DNA of 64,000 bases from Sulfitobacter sp. 20_GPM-1509m (lineage in GTDB: Bacteria > Pseudomonadota > Alphaproteobacteria > Rhodobacterales > Rhodobacteraceae). Each line of letters starts with the position of its first letter. Positions within the stretch are counted from its first letter, which is position 1. The notes beneath the pieces were generated by a model, which saw only the letters and a program-made list of their open reading frames with translations, was not told the origin of the DNA and did no database searches. Shown here one piece after another: positions 16,121 to 24,113 of the stretch. Both the position numbers and the translations under genes were made by a program. Where the stretch lies: NCBI RefSeq assembly GCF_000620505.1, contig NZ_JIBC01000014.1, forward strand, positions 1 through 64,000. The letters are read 5' to 3'.

Positions 16121-16678
16121 ATGCGTGCAGATGCAAAGAAGAATTACGAAAGCCTCCTCGCCATCGCGCGCGAGGTCATCACCGAGCAGGGGGTCGATGC
16201 ATCGCTCCGCGATATCGCGCGGCGCGCCGGGGTCGGGCTGGCAACACTCTACCGCCATTTTCCAACCCGCGAGGCCTTGTTGGAAGCACTGCTACGCAAG
16301 GCGCTCTGCGACCTGATCGCGCGGTCAAAGACCCTTTCGCGTGACCATCCATCCGACATCGCCCTAACGACGTGGTTCATTGAAGCGACGACATTCGTCC
16401 ACGTATTCAACGGGATCGTCGACCTGATGGCGAAGGCGCTCGCTGATCCCAGCTCCGCTCTGCACGACGATTGCAAGAACCTGCGCACGGCGGGGGCACA
16501 CCTCCTGCGCAGCGCGCAGCAAGACGGCGTTGCCCGCAACGATGTTGATGGAGAGGACCTTTTCGCCCTCATCGGCGCGGCCGGTTGGATAGGCGATCAG
16601 CCCGCCTTTGCAGGTCGGGCCGATCGACTGGCCAGCTTTATCGCCAGCGCTGTAATGCGTCGGCGGCAGGAGAGCTAG
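16121..16678 (+). CDS. TetR-family transcriptional regulator
   Basis: A 185-residue protein. The N-terminal helix-turn-helix is clear: LLAIAREVITEQGVDASLRD, then IARRAGVGLATLYRHFPTREALLEAL, ending in the TetR signature LYRHFPT. The C-terminal ligand-binding half contains no recognisable subfamily motif beyond the usual helical pattern. It is divergent from the aldo/keto reductase, with two operator-like palindromes between them, so it is the likely repressor of that gene and of itself. Confidence 0.9.
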   Translation: MRADAKKNYESLLAIAREVITEQGVDASLRDIARRAGVGLATLYRHFPTREALLEALLRKALCDLIARSKTLSRDHPSDIALTTWFIEATTFVHVFNGIVDLMAKALADPSSALHDDCKNLRTAGAHLLRSAQQDGVARNDVDGEDLFALIGAAGWIGDQPAFAGRADRLASFIASAVMRRRQES

Positions 16679-17123
16679 AGTTACGAGCGCTCCCGGACCG
16701 ATGTTGTCAAAGCTCAAACGAGTCGCTCAACCCCGGTCGACTTTGAGTATGGCACCTTTCATCCATCCGTTTGTCATCAGGAACATTCCTGTAACGCCCC
16801 AAAAGCTGCCGTTCGACCACGTCGCAGCAGCAAAATTGGGCTCAAAGCGGACCTTCGCCGCGGCTACACATCAAAAGATGGTCCGTTGCAGCTTTGAACG
16901 TTCGCTTTTTTCAGGTGCGCAGTTTGACATTGCATCCGCAGCGAATGCCCGCATTCCGCCCATTGTTGTTGGCGCTAGCTTTCAAGCCAATCCAATTTCG
17001 CGGGTGCAGCGAAAATTGGAAAGTCGGCCGAGCGGACCTTGATCCTGGCACCTGCTAAGCAGAATGTCATACTCAGGGCATGCTTTCCGCATGACGACGA
17101 TCCAAGGTGAGAAAGGAATGTGC
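16679..17123. other. Gene-poor gap with a decayed repeat
   Basis: This 445-bp gap has no credible gene. It includes the family B repeat at 16834-16862 and another GAGCGGACCTTGATCC fragment near 17031. It precedes a small membrane-protein gene. Confidence 0.45.
16834..16862. repeat. Decayed intergenic repeat, family B, copy 3
   Basis: It aligns with 13943-13970 over about 29 bp and shares GACCTTCGCCGCG exactly. It lies in non-coding DNA. Confidence 0.5.
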
Positions 17124-17345
17124 ATGATTGGACCAATGATCTGCATCGCTGGCATCGTGATCTGTATTGTGGGGGCCGTTCATTGCTGGGTGGTCTACCG
17201 GAAGTCTGTCCAGTGCGCCCGTGTTGATCCTCAACGGGTCAAAAGGTTTGTGGAAAGTGCGCCCCTGCATCTCCTCGAGGAACTGAAAACGAAGCGCCCG
17301 GTATGTCAGTGCTGCGGTACGCCTCTCAAGCTGCAAGGCAAGTAA
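17124..17345 (+). CDS. Small membrane protein with C-terminal zinc-ribbon-like motif
   Basis: A 73-residue protein from the ATG at 17124, with AAAGGA 6 bp upstream. Residues 3-25 form one hydrophobic helix (MICIAGIVICIVGAVHCWVV), then a basic linker and a soluble tail ending RPVCQCCGTPLKLQGK. The C-x-C-C-G cluster looks like half of a zinc ribbon or a metal/redox site. An upstream in-frame ATG at 17064 lacks a ribosome site. I know no named family. It stands alone in accessory DNA. Confidence 0.5.
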   Translation: MIGPMICIAGIVICIVGAVHCWVVYRKSVQCARVDPQRVKRFVESAPLHLLEELKTKRPVCQCCGTPLKLQGK

Positions 17346-17875
17346 TCGTGAAGGTTCTTCCAATCTGGCCAGGCGAGGGACCAATGGCGTCGCTGATCAA
17401 TCGTTCATGGGCGGCATGCCGAACGGCCCCTACAGCCTCGGTTAAGTTTGCAGCAGCGCCGCTAATCAAAATTAGTGGGTCGCATTGCTCATGCTGTTGG
17501 CGAAGTGCAGGCGTCGCCCAAAACACCTGGCCGGTCAGTCGTCCTCATATTTGCGAAAAACGGAACTGAGTTTCTTCTTTTAATAACAGTTAGTTAGAAT
17601 CACTTGCGGTGGTCCGAGCGCTATGGCATGGGCTCGCCGAATAATCGTCCACTCCCGATGGAATGGTGCGTCCCTACCTTGTCTGTCCTATGCGAGTGCC
17701 CGATGATACCTGCGCTACATACCCTTAGCTGACACTGAATTCTTCTTGGCCGGCCAGCCTCCGGCTCAGCGAGATGTTCGACGCACAGCGAACTCAGCAT
17801 TCCCTCCAATCCGAGGCTCTGCCCGCATGACCGCCGTCATGGCGGCTGGCGGAGCTATTACGAAAGACCGCATCC
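17346..17875. other. 530-bp gap upstream of the transposition genes
   Basis: No gene was recognised. This is where the outer end of a Tn7-like element might be expected upstream of its transposition genes, but I found no copies of the boxes seen at 23394-23527. It should contain the promoter of the AAA+ ATPase gene. Confidence 0.4.
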
Positions 17876-18973
17876 ATGCCCAAAATCCGCTTCATCCTGA
17901 GCGAACTGCCCAATCCCGCGCTGGAAGAGACCGCGATCATCGAGCGCCTCAAGTCATTCTATAACCGCTTGCAAGACAAGCGACAGAATGAAGAAGGCCT
18001 CTCCGAAGAGGAGCGTGCCGCCCGCAGTGAATTCTGGCATCACCAAGCGAACGAATTCCCAAAAGCGCTCGACACCCGCATCAGGCGGTGGGCGCATAAT
18101 ATCCGCCGCAACCATCTGAAGGAAGTAGAGCCAACCCGACTTTCAAAAGAAGATCGCGCGATGCTGGAAGGATGTCGGGAAGGTGCTGAGGTATTCGGGC
18201 TGCGCTCGGCACATCACATCGATGAGATCGCGGCTTCGCTTCATGCGGAGTTCCCCTGGATCTCGGAAGCGACAACCCATGTTTGGCGCAGCCTTCATCA
18301 TAACCTGGCAGGTGGCATGCCCGGCGCCCGATTTGCGCCAATTCTTCTCGACGGCCCGCCTGGAATCGGGAAAAGCGCATGGGCACGTCGTCTCGCGCAG
18401 CTTCTGGGAACTCCGGACATGATCGTAGACGCGACAGGTGAGAATGCCAGCTTCGGGTTTGTCGGCAGCCAACGCGGCTGGTCGAATGCCGGCCCTGGCA
18501 GGCTCATTAGCCTGATGCTGATGCGGCAGGTTGCAAATCCGCTCGTCATCATCGACGAGATAGAGAAGTCTGGCTCGGTCATGTCCGACAAGGGCCAGTC
18601 TTTCAGTCTGCCGAATGCGCTTCTCCCGCTGCTCGAGGAAATGACAGCCTGCCGATGGACTTGCCCCTATTTCCAGAACCAGTTCGATATGTCCTTCATC
18701 AACTGGGTCTTCACCTCCAATAGCCTGCGCGGCCTGCCGGAACCGCTCCTGTCTCGGATCCGCGTCTTCAGCGTACCGTCTCCCTCGCAGGCGCAGATCA
18801 ATGAACTCGTGCTCCGTGAGGCCTCGAAGCGGAAGCTGACATCCTCCATCACGGCGGCCATCACGACGGCACTGGCCGAAGCCTTTGAGGCAGGCCACCA
18901 GATCAACGTCCGGACCGTCAAACGGATGCTGGACCTTGGCTCGGATCAGCAGAATAGACCAGTCCTCCACTGA
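17876..18973 (+). CDS. Lon-like AAA+ ATPase encoded beside tnsABC
   Basis: A 365-residue AAA+ protein. Residues 1-130 are a helical, charged N-terminal region. Walker A is GPPGIGKS (160-167), Walker B IIDEIEK with D227/E228, and an arginine-finger segment LPEPLLSRIRVF lies near residue 300. The core is most like the ATPase of Lon, including a GSQRGWSNAGPGRLISLM loop after Walker A, but no serine-lysine protease domain follows. The gene is 319 bp upstream of the tnsA-like gene in the same direction. It is distinct from the TnsC-type ATPase at 22357. I infer an accessory role in transposition, such as remodelling of the transpososome, or a cargo function; neither is proven. Confidence 0.72.
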   Translation: MPKIRFILSELPNPALEETAIIERLKSFYNRLQDKRQNEEGLSEEERAARSEFWHHQANEFPKALDTRIRRWAHNIRRNHLKEVEPTRLSKEDRAMLEGCREGAEVFGLRSAHHIDEIAASLHAEFPWISEATTHVWRSLHHNLAGGMPGARFAPILLDGPPGIGKSAWARRLAQLLGTPDMIVDATGENASFGFVGSQRGWSNAGPGRLISLMLMRQVANPLVIIDEIEKSGSVMSDKGQSFSLPNALLPLLEEMTACRWTCPYFQNQFDMSFINWVFTSNSLRGLPEPLLSRIRVFSVPSPSQAQINELVLREASKRKLTSSITAAITTALAEAFEAGHQINVRTVKRMLDLGSDQQNRPVLH

Positions 18974-19292
18974 TTGATCTTGGGCGAGCCTCAGATTCTT
19001 TATTAATATTCAGTGGCTTAAGTGAGTTTTCCACATGTTTCGAAGCTGAGGGCGTCATTTCCAGTTGGGTTTTTCACCGACTTCCCAGAAAATAAGTGCA
19101 TGGCCAAGCTGATTATCATCAGGCGGGCCAGTACAGAATTTCGCCCAGAACGGGCACCAGAAGCAGAGGTACCGCCGCATCATCACACCTGTCACGCTAC
19201 TGATAGCGGTTGAGCGTGGCAAGAGTGGCGTGTCCTCTTGAAAAGAAACAAAAATGCACCCGGCGCAACGCTGTTCCGGGAACGGAAACGTC
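18974..19292. other. Gap between the AAA+ ATPase and tnsA
   Basis: A relatively AT-rich gap of about 319 bp with no gene recognised. It probably holds a separate promoter for tnsA-tnsB-tnsC. The string AATAAGTGCATGGC near 19090 only loosely resembles the inverted form of the right-end boxes. Confidence 0.4.
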
Positions 19293-20045
19293 ATGTCTGA
19301 CGATCAGACTATCGATCACGACAGCTGGAACTATTCTCCGGCAAAGCTGCCCAGGCAGTCCAAGATCAAACTCGGGCGGATCCACGGTGTCCTGCCTTTC
19401 ACCGGCGTTCGCAATCCCGGCTTCCGGAGCTCGAGCTCGCATCGGGTGTGGATGACCTACCGGACCATCGCGAATGACTTCCAACCCAAGTGCGGCATTG
19501 CCGAGAGTGCAGCGGAAGCCGCCGTCGCCCACGAGCTGCTGCTCTCGCCTCTCCTCTATGATCTGCAATTCCAGCCGCTGAAGGTCTATCTGCGTCCTGG
19601 TGACCGCAAAGGTCCTAGCTATACGCATGACCTGCTTGCCACTTTCGTGGATGGACGGCGCACGCTCATCTTCGTTCGCAACTCTGACAGCCTGCAAAAG
19701 CCTCGGACGCGGCGCGATATCGAAGCGATCCAAGCGGCGACACCCCCGAGCGCTGCAGATAGCATGATCATCGTCGATGCTGGCCGCTATTCGCGGCAGC
19801 GACGGGAGAACCTGTTCCGGCTGCATGAGGCCATCCAGACACCCGATCAGGAAATCGACGACATCGTGCTCTGGACCGCCTGCAACCATCGTTCGCTCTG
19901 GCTGATGCGTGATCTTTTTCCGCTGCTCGATTTGCCGCGGAAGACGGTCTTTAAGTCCTGCTACCGCCTGATCGCGTGTGGCGCCCTGCGTGCGAACCTC
20001 GATCATGTGATCGCGGAATGGTCGCGGGTCGAGGTTGCATCATGA
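19293..20045 (+). CDS. tnsA: TnsA-like endonuclease-fold protein with altered active site
   Basis: A 250-residue protein. ESAAEAAVAHELLLSPLLYD then FQPLKVYL and SYTHDLLATFVDGRRTLIFV matches the TnsA N-terminal PD-(D/E)xK nuclease domain. E71 (or E75) and D113 are in place, but the position of the usual E/Q-x-K catalytic strand reads F127-V128-R129. The C-terminal half (130-250) looks like the TnsA helical domain that contacts TnsB and TnsC. TnsA normally cuts the 5' ends during cut-and-paste transposition. The lost lysine suggests reduced or absent cutting. ATG 19293 follows GGAACGGAA; an in-frame ATG at 19254 is possible. Its stop overlaps tnsB by 4 bp. Confidence 0.75.
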   Translation: MSDDQTIDHDSWNYSPAKLPRQSKIKLGRIHGVLPFTGVRNPGFRSSSSHRVWMTYRTIANDFQPKCGIAESAAEAAVAHELLLSPLLYDLQFQPLKVYLRPGDRKGPSYTHDLLATFVDGRRTLIFVRNSDSLQKPRTRRDIEAIQAATPPSAADSMIIVDAGRYSRQRRENLFRLHEAIQTPDQEIDDIVLWTACNHRSLWLMRDLFPLLDLPRKTVFKSCYRLIACGALRANLDHVIAEWSRVEVAS

Positions 20046-22315
20046 CGATCGCGCCTCGCTACAACTTCGAAGCCGGAACCGAAATCGTGGTCCAGGGGCG
20101 CGACCTCCTGCTCCGCAAGGTCGGTTTGCAAGGCTATGAGCTGGCGGACCCGATGGGCGGCCAGATGAGTATCCTTGGGTTTTCGTCCTTCGTCGAAATG
20201 ATGAAATCCGGCGTCGTGACTTTCGCCCTTTCGCAGCTGTTGCCGGAGGGAAGTGCCAAGCTCAGGCTGGGTGGTCTGAGCGTCGCGGCCCAACTCTCCG
20301 ATGAGCAACAGACTTATGGCCGCTTCCACTACGCGGTATGCAGGGCGATCGACGAGCTCCATCGGCACCGGACCATTGTCGAGGGCAATGAGGACTTCCG
20401 GATTTCCATCGGCGCCTTGAACGCCCCCGTGAACAGGAAGTTTTTGCGTCCGCTCGTCGAAGCCTTTTTTGGCGAGCGCGTGCATCTGGGTGCAGCCACC
20501 TTGAAGGGCGGCCGGCAGAAGAGCTGGTTTCTCTACAAAGGGCGGACGCTGAAGAAATACTATGGGATTTATCAGGGTCTCCAGGACGGTGATGATGTCA
20601 TTGCCGGGTTGGCGAAACTTGATCACCTCAAAGGCAACGAGACACCGCGTCTGCCCCTGCGTTTGAAAGAACTCATGACAGAGGCGTGGGAGGAGATCGG
20701 CCTGGATCTCAAGGGACCGTCGGTGGCGAACGTGCATGGCTACCTTGCAGCGCTGATCAACAGGGAAAACCGGCAGCGGGCGCTTAACAATCTCCCCGCG
20801 CTCCAAGTCCCCTCGCATCGAACCGTTTTGCGTCACCGCAAGGAGCTGCTCACGCCGAGCGAATACATGGTCGCGACCAAGGGCGAGCGCTGTGCGCGCA
20901 ACAAGCGCGGACGCGGCAGTTCGGACGTGCGCGCCCTCATGATCGGCGAATTCTGTGAGATGGACGAATGTCGGGCGTCCCTGATTACCTCGGCCAAGGC
21001 CACGGGATATTGGCATACGCTCTCTGAAGATATGAAGAAGGCCATGGAATGGGCAGATGAGGAGATCCGCAGCCGCCTCAGCATCCTTGTGATGATCGAT
21101 GTCGCAACACGCATGCCGTTGGCCTGGGTTGTCAGTGACCAGCCAAAAGCCGAAGCCACGATGCAGCTGCTGCGGATGGCAACGCGTGACAAGACCCGCG
21201 AAAAGCGCATCTACGGTTGTGAGGGCGAGGCTATGCCTGCCATGGGGCTCGGCATGGTGCGCAATGACAATGGTACTGGCCTGAGGAACGCCGAGGTCAA
21301 GTCCGCGCTCATGGGGATCGCATCGGCGAATACCGATGTCCGGACCCACGCCTCCGCGGACAAGCCCTATGTCGAGCGCATGTTCGGCATCACGGAATCC
21401 GTATTGTTCAAACTGCTTCACGGCTACACGGGTCGCAAAGCAGGAGAGCTGCCTGGATATGACGCCAAAAAATCAGGCGTCCTGAACATCGATCTCCTCT
21501 ATGAAATCCTGACCAAGTTTTTCATCGACGAATACCCGTCCCTGAAACACATGGGCATCGGCATGGGCGGGCGTCGGCCTGCCGAGGTCTATAAAGAACT
21601 GAATGAGACCAGGGAGACATTTCGTCCTCTGGATAAAGATCGCCGTCGCATCCACTTGGGCTGGCCCTTCAAGTTGCAACCAAACGATGAGGGTGTGCGT
21701 GTGCTTGAAGGCCTCTTCTATTCGTCAGACGAGTTCCAGATTGCCCGCGAACAACACAAGGGCAAGGTCACCGTTTATATCGATCCGGACGATCTGAGCT
21801 TTGCAACCGCAGTGATCCCGCGTCCTCGAGAGCCATACGAGCTGGCACTCCAGACGACCGGCTTCGCTGATCTGACAGTATCCGAATTCCTGGAGCTGAT
21901 GACGCAGTACCGGCGCGAAAACCCCGAGTTGACAACGCTCTATGAAGATCGGATCGCAAAGGTTCGCCTCGAGAGACATGATCAGCTCAAGAAAATCGGC
22001 GTCGAGCGACGGCTGCCCAAGAGCTATGTCAGCGTGGAAGAAGCCCGCAAGAAGGCCAAGAGCCTGTTTGCCTCATCTCGGCTGGTCACTACGAACGTGC
22101 CGATCGACACGGTCGCCCCAGGAACTCTGGCCACCGCGATCTCGGGCCCGGGGATCCTGCCACTCGGCGGAGCAAGCCTCATCGATCACGAGCCTGCGGA
22201 GCCGACCTCTACGCCCGTAATACCAGCCAAGACATCGAAGCCCAAGGCGGAGAAACCTTCTTCGGAAACCCCTGTCAGGCTCGGCCGCCCCGCCCAGAAG
22301 GGCGAGCTCTCGTAA
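20042..22315 (+). CDS. tnsB: TnsB/TniA-type DDE transposase
   Basis: A 757-residue Mu/TnsB-type integrase. The N-terminal third has DNA-binding helices. The catalytic core contains D308 in EFCEMDECRASL, D409 in GMVRNDNGTGLR and E445 in DKPYVERMFGI, giving the D-35-E spacing of rve-fold transposases; VMIDVATRMPLAW is the usual strand after the first aspartate. A Mu-C-like barrel and a basic tail follow, ending with a lysine/proline-rich segment that may contact TnsC. It breaks and joins the 3' ends of the element. The start ATG at 20042 overlaps the tnsA stop (ATGA). The frame is intact. Confidence 0.9.
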   Translation: MTIAPRYNFEAGTEIVVQGRDLLLRKVGLQGYELADPMGGQMSILGFSSFVEMMKSGVVTFALSQLLPEGSAKLRLGGLSVAAQLSDEQQTYGRFHYAVCRAIDELHRHRTIVEGNEDFRISIGALNAPVNRKFLRPLVEAFFGERVHLGAATLKGGRQKSWFLYKGRTLKKYYGIYQGLQDGDDVIAGLAKLDHLKGNETPRLPLRLKELMTEAWEEIGLDLKGPSVANVHGYLAALINRENRQRALNNLPALQVPSHRTVLRHRKELLTPSEYMVATKGERCARNKRGRGSSDVRALMIGEFCEMDECRASLITSAKATGYWHTLSEDMKKAMEWADEEIRSRLSILVMIDVATRMPLAWVVSDQPKAEATMQLLRMATRDKTREKRIYGCEGEAMPAMGLGMVRNDNGTGLRNAEVKSALMGIASANTDVRTHASADKPYVERMFGITESVLFKLLHGYTGRKAGELPGYDAKKSGVLNIDLLYEILTKFFIDEYPSLKHMGIGMGGRRPAEVYKELNETRETFRPLDKDRRRIHLGWPFKLQPNDEGVRVLEGLFYSSDEFQIAREQHKGKVTVYIDPDDLSFATAVIPRPREPYELALQTTGFADLTVSEFLELMTQYRRENPELTTLYEDRIAKVRLERHDQLKKIGVERRLPKSYVSVEEARKKAKSLFASSRLVTTNVPIDTVAPGTLATAISGPGILPLGGASLIDHEPAEPTSTPVIPAKTSKPKAEKPSSETPVRLGRPAQKGELS

Positions 22316-22356
22316 CTACCGCCATCTCAACGAAGTCCAGCAATGCAAGGATACTC

Positions 22357-23331
22357 ATGAGTTTCATCGACCAGAACCGCGTCAACGCTTCACTTTCTCT
22401 GCAGCGTGGCCACTATACCTTCCCGCGCGCGGCAAAGCTCCGCGAAACTTTCGAAAACTGCCTGCACGACTACTACGTCAAAGCCACCATCGGCGGGCAT
22501 TTCGAAGTGCGCGGCATGCTGGTCACCGGAGAATCCCGGGTCGGCAAGACTTCCGAGACAGTCAGACTGATAGAGGAATTCAACGCCAGCATGACGGAAA
22601 TGCCCAACGGGAAGGTAAGCAAGATTATCTACTGCAAGCTGGATGGGTCGATCAGCTGGAAGGATCTGGGTCACAAGACTCTTGAGGCCCTCGGTTACTC
22701 CGCGAACCCCCGGCGCACCCAAGGGGAACTCTGGAATATGGTTCGCCACCAGTGCCGCGAACAGGGCGTCATCGGCCTCTACTATGACGAATGCCAGCAC
22801 GCCTTCACCTCTGGCAAAACGTCCAACGAGAAGCTCCTCGAGCGTTTCAAAGCACTGATGAAGGAGCCGGATTGGCAGTTGATGCTCATCTTGTCAGGCG
22901 TCCCGGTCTTGGCCGAGCATGTGAACTCTGAAGAGCAGATCGCCCATCTCCTCTCCCACATTCATTTCGAGCAGATCCACCTTGGTAGGTTTGCTGATCC
23001 AACAAGGGATCCCGACATGGTCGAGCTGAACAAGCTCGTCTATACCTATGCCGAGCGCGCCGATATCGATGTCGACGACCTCGTTGACGTCGATTTCTTG
23101 CAGCGCCTGGATTTTGCCTGCGCCTCACGCTGGGGCCTCGTCATCGAACTGCTGATCCGCGCCTACGGCTTGTGCAGACTTCATGGCCAGAAGACCGCCA
23201 CGATCGAGATGTTCTCCGAGGCCTATGCCCAGAACTCCCGACTGCCTCAGGGCTTGTGCCCTTTCACTGCGCCCGACTATCGCGAAATGATCGACGGCAA
23301 CAAACTCATGGAGATGGTGCTGGACGAATAG
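22357..23331 (+). CDS. tnsC: TnsC/TniB-type transposition regulator ATPase
   Basis: A 324-residue AAA+ protein with Walker A GESRVGKT (58-65) and Walker B GLYYDECQHA (D144/E145), matching TniB/TnsC proteins. These polymerise on target DNA, link the TniQ target selector to TnsB and impose target immunity. The short length is closer to Tn5053 TniB and CRISPR-associated TnsC than to the 555-residue Tn7 TnsC. It starts 41 bp after tnsB with AAGGA upstream. It is the last gene of the set; a strong terminator and direct repeats follow at once. No tniQ follows, unlike the standard order; the only tniQ is at 562-2469. Confidence 0.88.
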   Translation: MSFIDQNRVNASLSLQRGHYTFPRAAKLRETFENCLHDYYVKATIGGHFEVRGMLVTGESRVGKTSETVRLIEEFNASMTEMPNGKVSKIIYCKLDGSISWKDLGHKTLEALGYSANPRRTQGELWNMVRHQCREQGVIGLYYDECQHAFTSGKTSNEKLLERFKALMKEPDWQLMLILSGVPVLAEHVNSEEQIAHLLSHIHFEQIHLGRFADPTRDPDMVELNKLVYTYAERADIDVDDLVDVDFLQRLDFACASRWGLVIELLIRAYGLCRLHGQKTATIEMFSEAYAQNSRLPQGLCPFTAPDYREMIDGNKLMEMVLDE

Positions 23332-23360
23332 CGGCTGGCCAATACCGGTATGGACATTTC

Positions 23361-23387
23361 AGGGCTCGCATTGCGGGCCCTTTTTTT
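23361..23387 (+). terminator. Rho-independent terminator after tnsC
   Basis: The stem AGGGCTCGC/GCGGGCCCT around the loop ATT (one T-G pair) runs directly into seven T. It lies 30 bp after the tnsC stop and closes the AAA/tnsABC transcription unit. Confidence 0.88.
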
Positions 23388-23393
23388 GGCCCC

Positions 23394-23527
23394 TGCCGTG
23401 CATGCTTATGTGTCTGCTGTGCATGCTTATGGCTTGCGGTGAAAGGCGACATACGGCAAGTGTTTGAAATAAATGGTGTATTTATGCATTACTCAGCCAC
23501 CGAATCATCTGGGTGTGCAAACTTATG
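23394..23527. repeat. Direct repeats resembling TnsB-binding boxes at the element end
   Basis: TGCCGTGCATGCTTATG (23394-23410) and TGCTGTGCATGCTTATG (23415-23431) differ at one base and start 21 bp apart. A weaker third copy, GGTGTGCAAACTTATG, lies at 23512-23527. Tandem boxes of about 20 bp next to a terminus are typical of Tn7-like ends. They lie between tnsC and the first backbone gene. The precise terminus should be between about 23528 and 23600, but I could not fix a TGT/ACA end or a 5-bp duplication. Confidence 0.6.
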
Positions 23528-23600
23528 GTGCATTGGCAATTATCCTTGAGGCCTGACTTGCTTGCATACTTTGCGGAGCGGCCTGCGCAATCGGGGCGCT

Positions 23601-24065
23601 TCAGGCACGTGCACGGTCCAGTGGGAAGGTGACTGGCTCGAGCAGTTCTATGATGACGCCTCCGGGACCTTCGAAGATGGCATTGCGCACGTTCACTGCG
23701 GGGGTGCCGAGCGCCAGTGATTCAGCCTGTGTCAGTCGCGTCGCCCCTGCTGCAATGATGTGGCGGCTGGCGTTGTGCAGATCACTCACCGCCAGGCACA
23801 TATGCGCCAAGGCACCGGTTGCGACCTCTTGGCCTGGGGTGGCGCTCACGCCCTGCATCGGGATGGCGGCGTCCAGATCAAAGAGTTCGATCCAACTGCG
23901 CGCGTCGGCGCTTTGCATCATGACGGCGGTGTCGATTTTATATTCTGGCAAGTGCCAATGGTGAACCTTTTCGTAGCCGAGGGCCTGAAAGAAGGTCACG
24001 GCCTGTTCCAGGTCCGGTGCGCGCAGGGCGACGTGATGCAGGCCGATGAAGGGTTGATTGGTCAT
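23601..24065 (-). CDS. VOC/glyoxalase-family protein
   Basis: A 154-residue single-chain vicinal-oxygen-chelate protein with two beta-alpha-beta-beta-beta modules. Metal-ligand candidates are H10 in LHHVALR, E61 in SWIELFD, H88 in LAHMCLAV and E142 in GGVIIELLEP. VOC enzymes isomerise, open or dioxygenate a metal-chelated substrate; some give antibiotic or aldehyde resistance. It is divergent from the hxlR-type gene, which probably represses it. It is the first backbone gene right of the mobile element, whose end lies just behind its 3' end. Confidence 0.84.
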   Translation of the reverse strand: MTNQPFIGLHHVALRAPDLEQAVTFFQALGYEKVHHWHLPEYKIDTAVMMQSADARSWIELFDLDAAIPMQGVSATPGQEVATGALAHMCLAVSDLHNASRHIIAAGATRLTQAESLALGTPAVNVRNAIFEGPGGVIIELLEPVTFPLDRARA

Positions 24066-24113
24066 GGGAGCCTCTCTTATTTACAGGAGGCATACTGTGC
24101 GGAAGGGACCTGT

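Noticed and set aside
17876-18973. Lon-like ATPase as a second TnsC
   Set aside because: Its core follows the Lon pattern, not TnsC/TniB, and a proper TnsC/TniB protein is encoded at 22357-23331.
19086-19100. AATAAGTGCATGGCC as an inverted TnsB box upstream of tnsA
   Set aside because: It matches the 23394/23415 boxes only if two bases are deleted, and no second copy lies nearby.
20003-21421. 472-codon frame antisense to tnsB
   Set aside because: It overlaps the DDE core with full catalytic residues on the plus strand; no homology visible.
23394-23431. The repeated GTGCATGCTTATG units as a CRISPR remnant
   Set aside because: Only two close copies with a 4-bp gap, no spacers of constant length and no cas genes.
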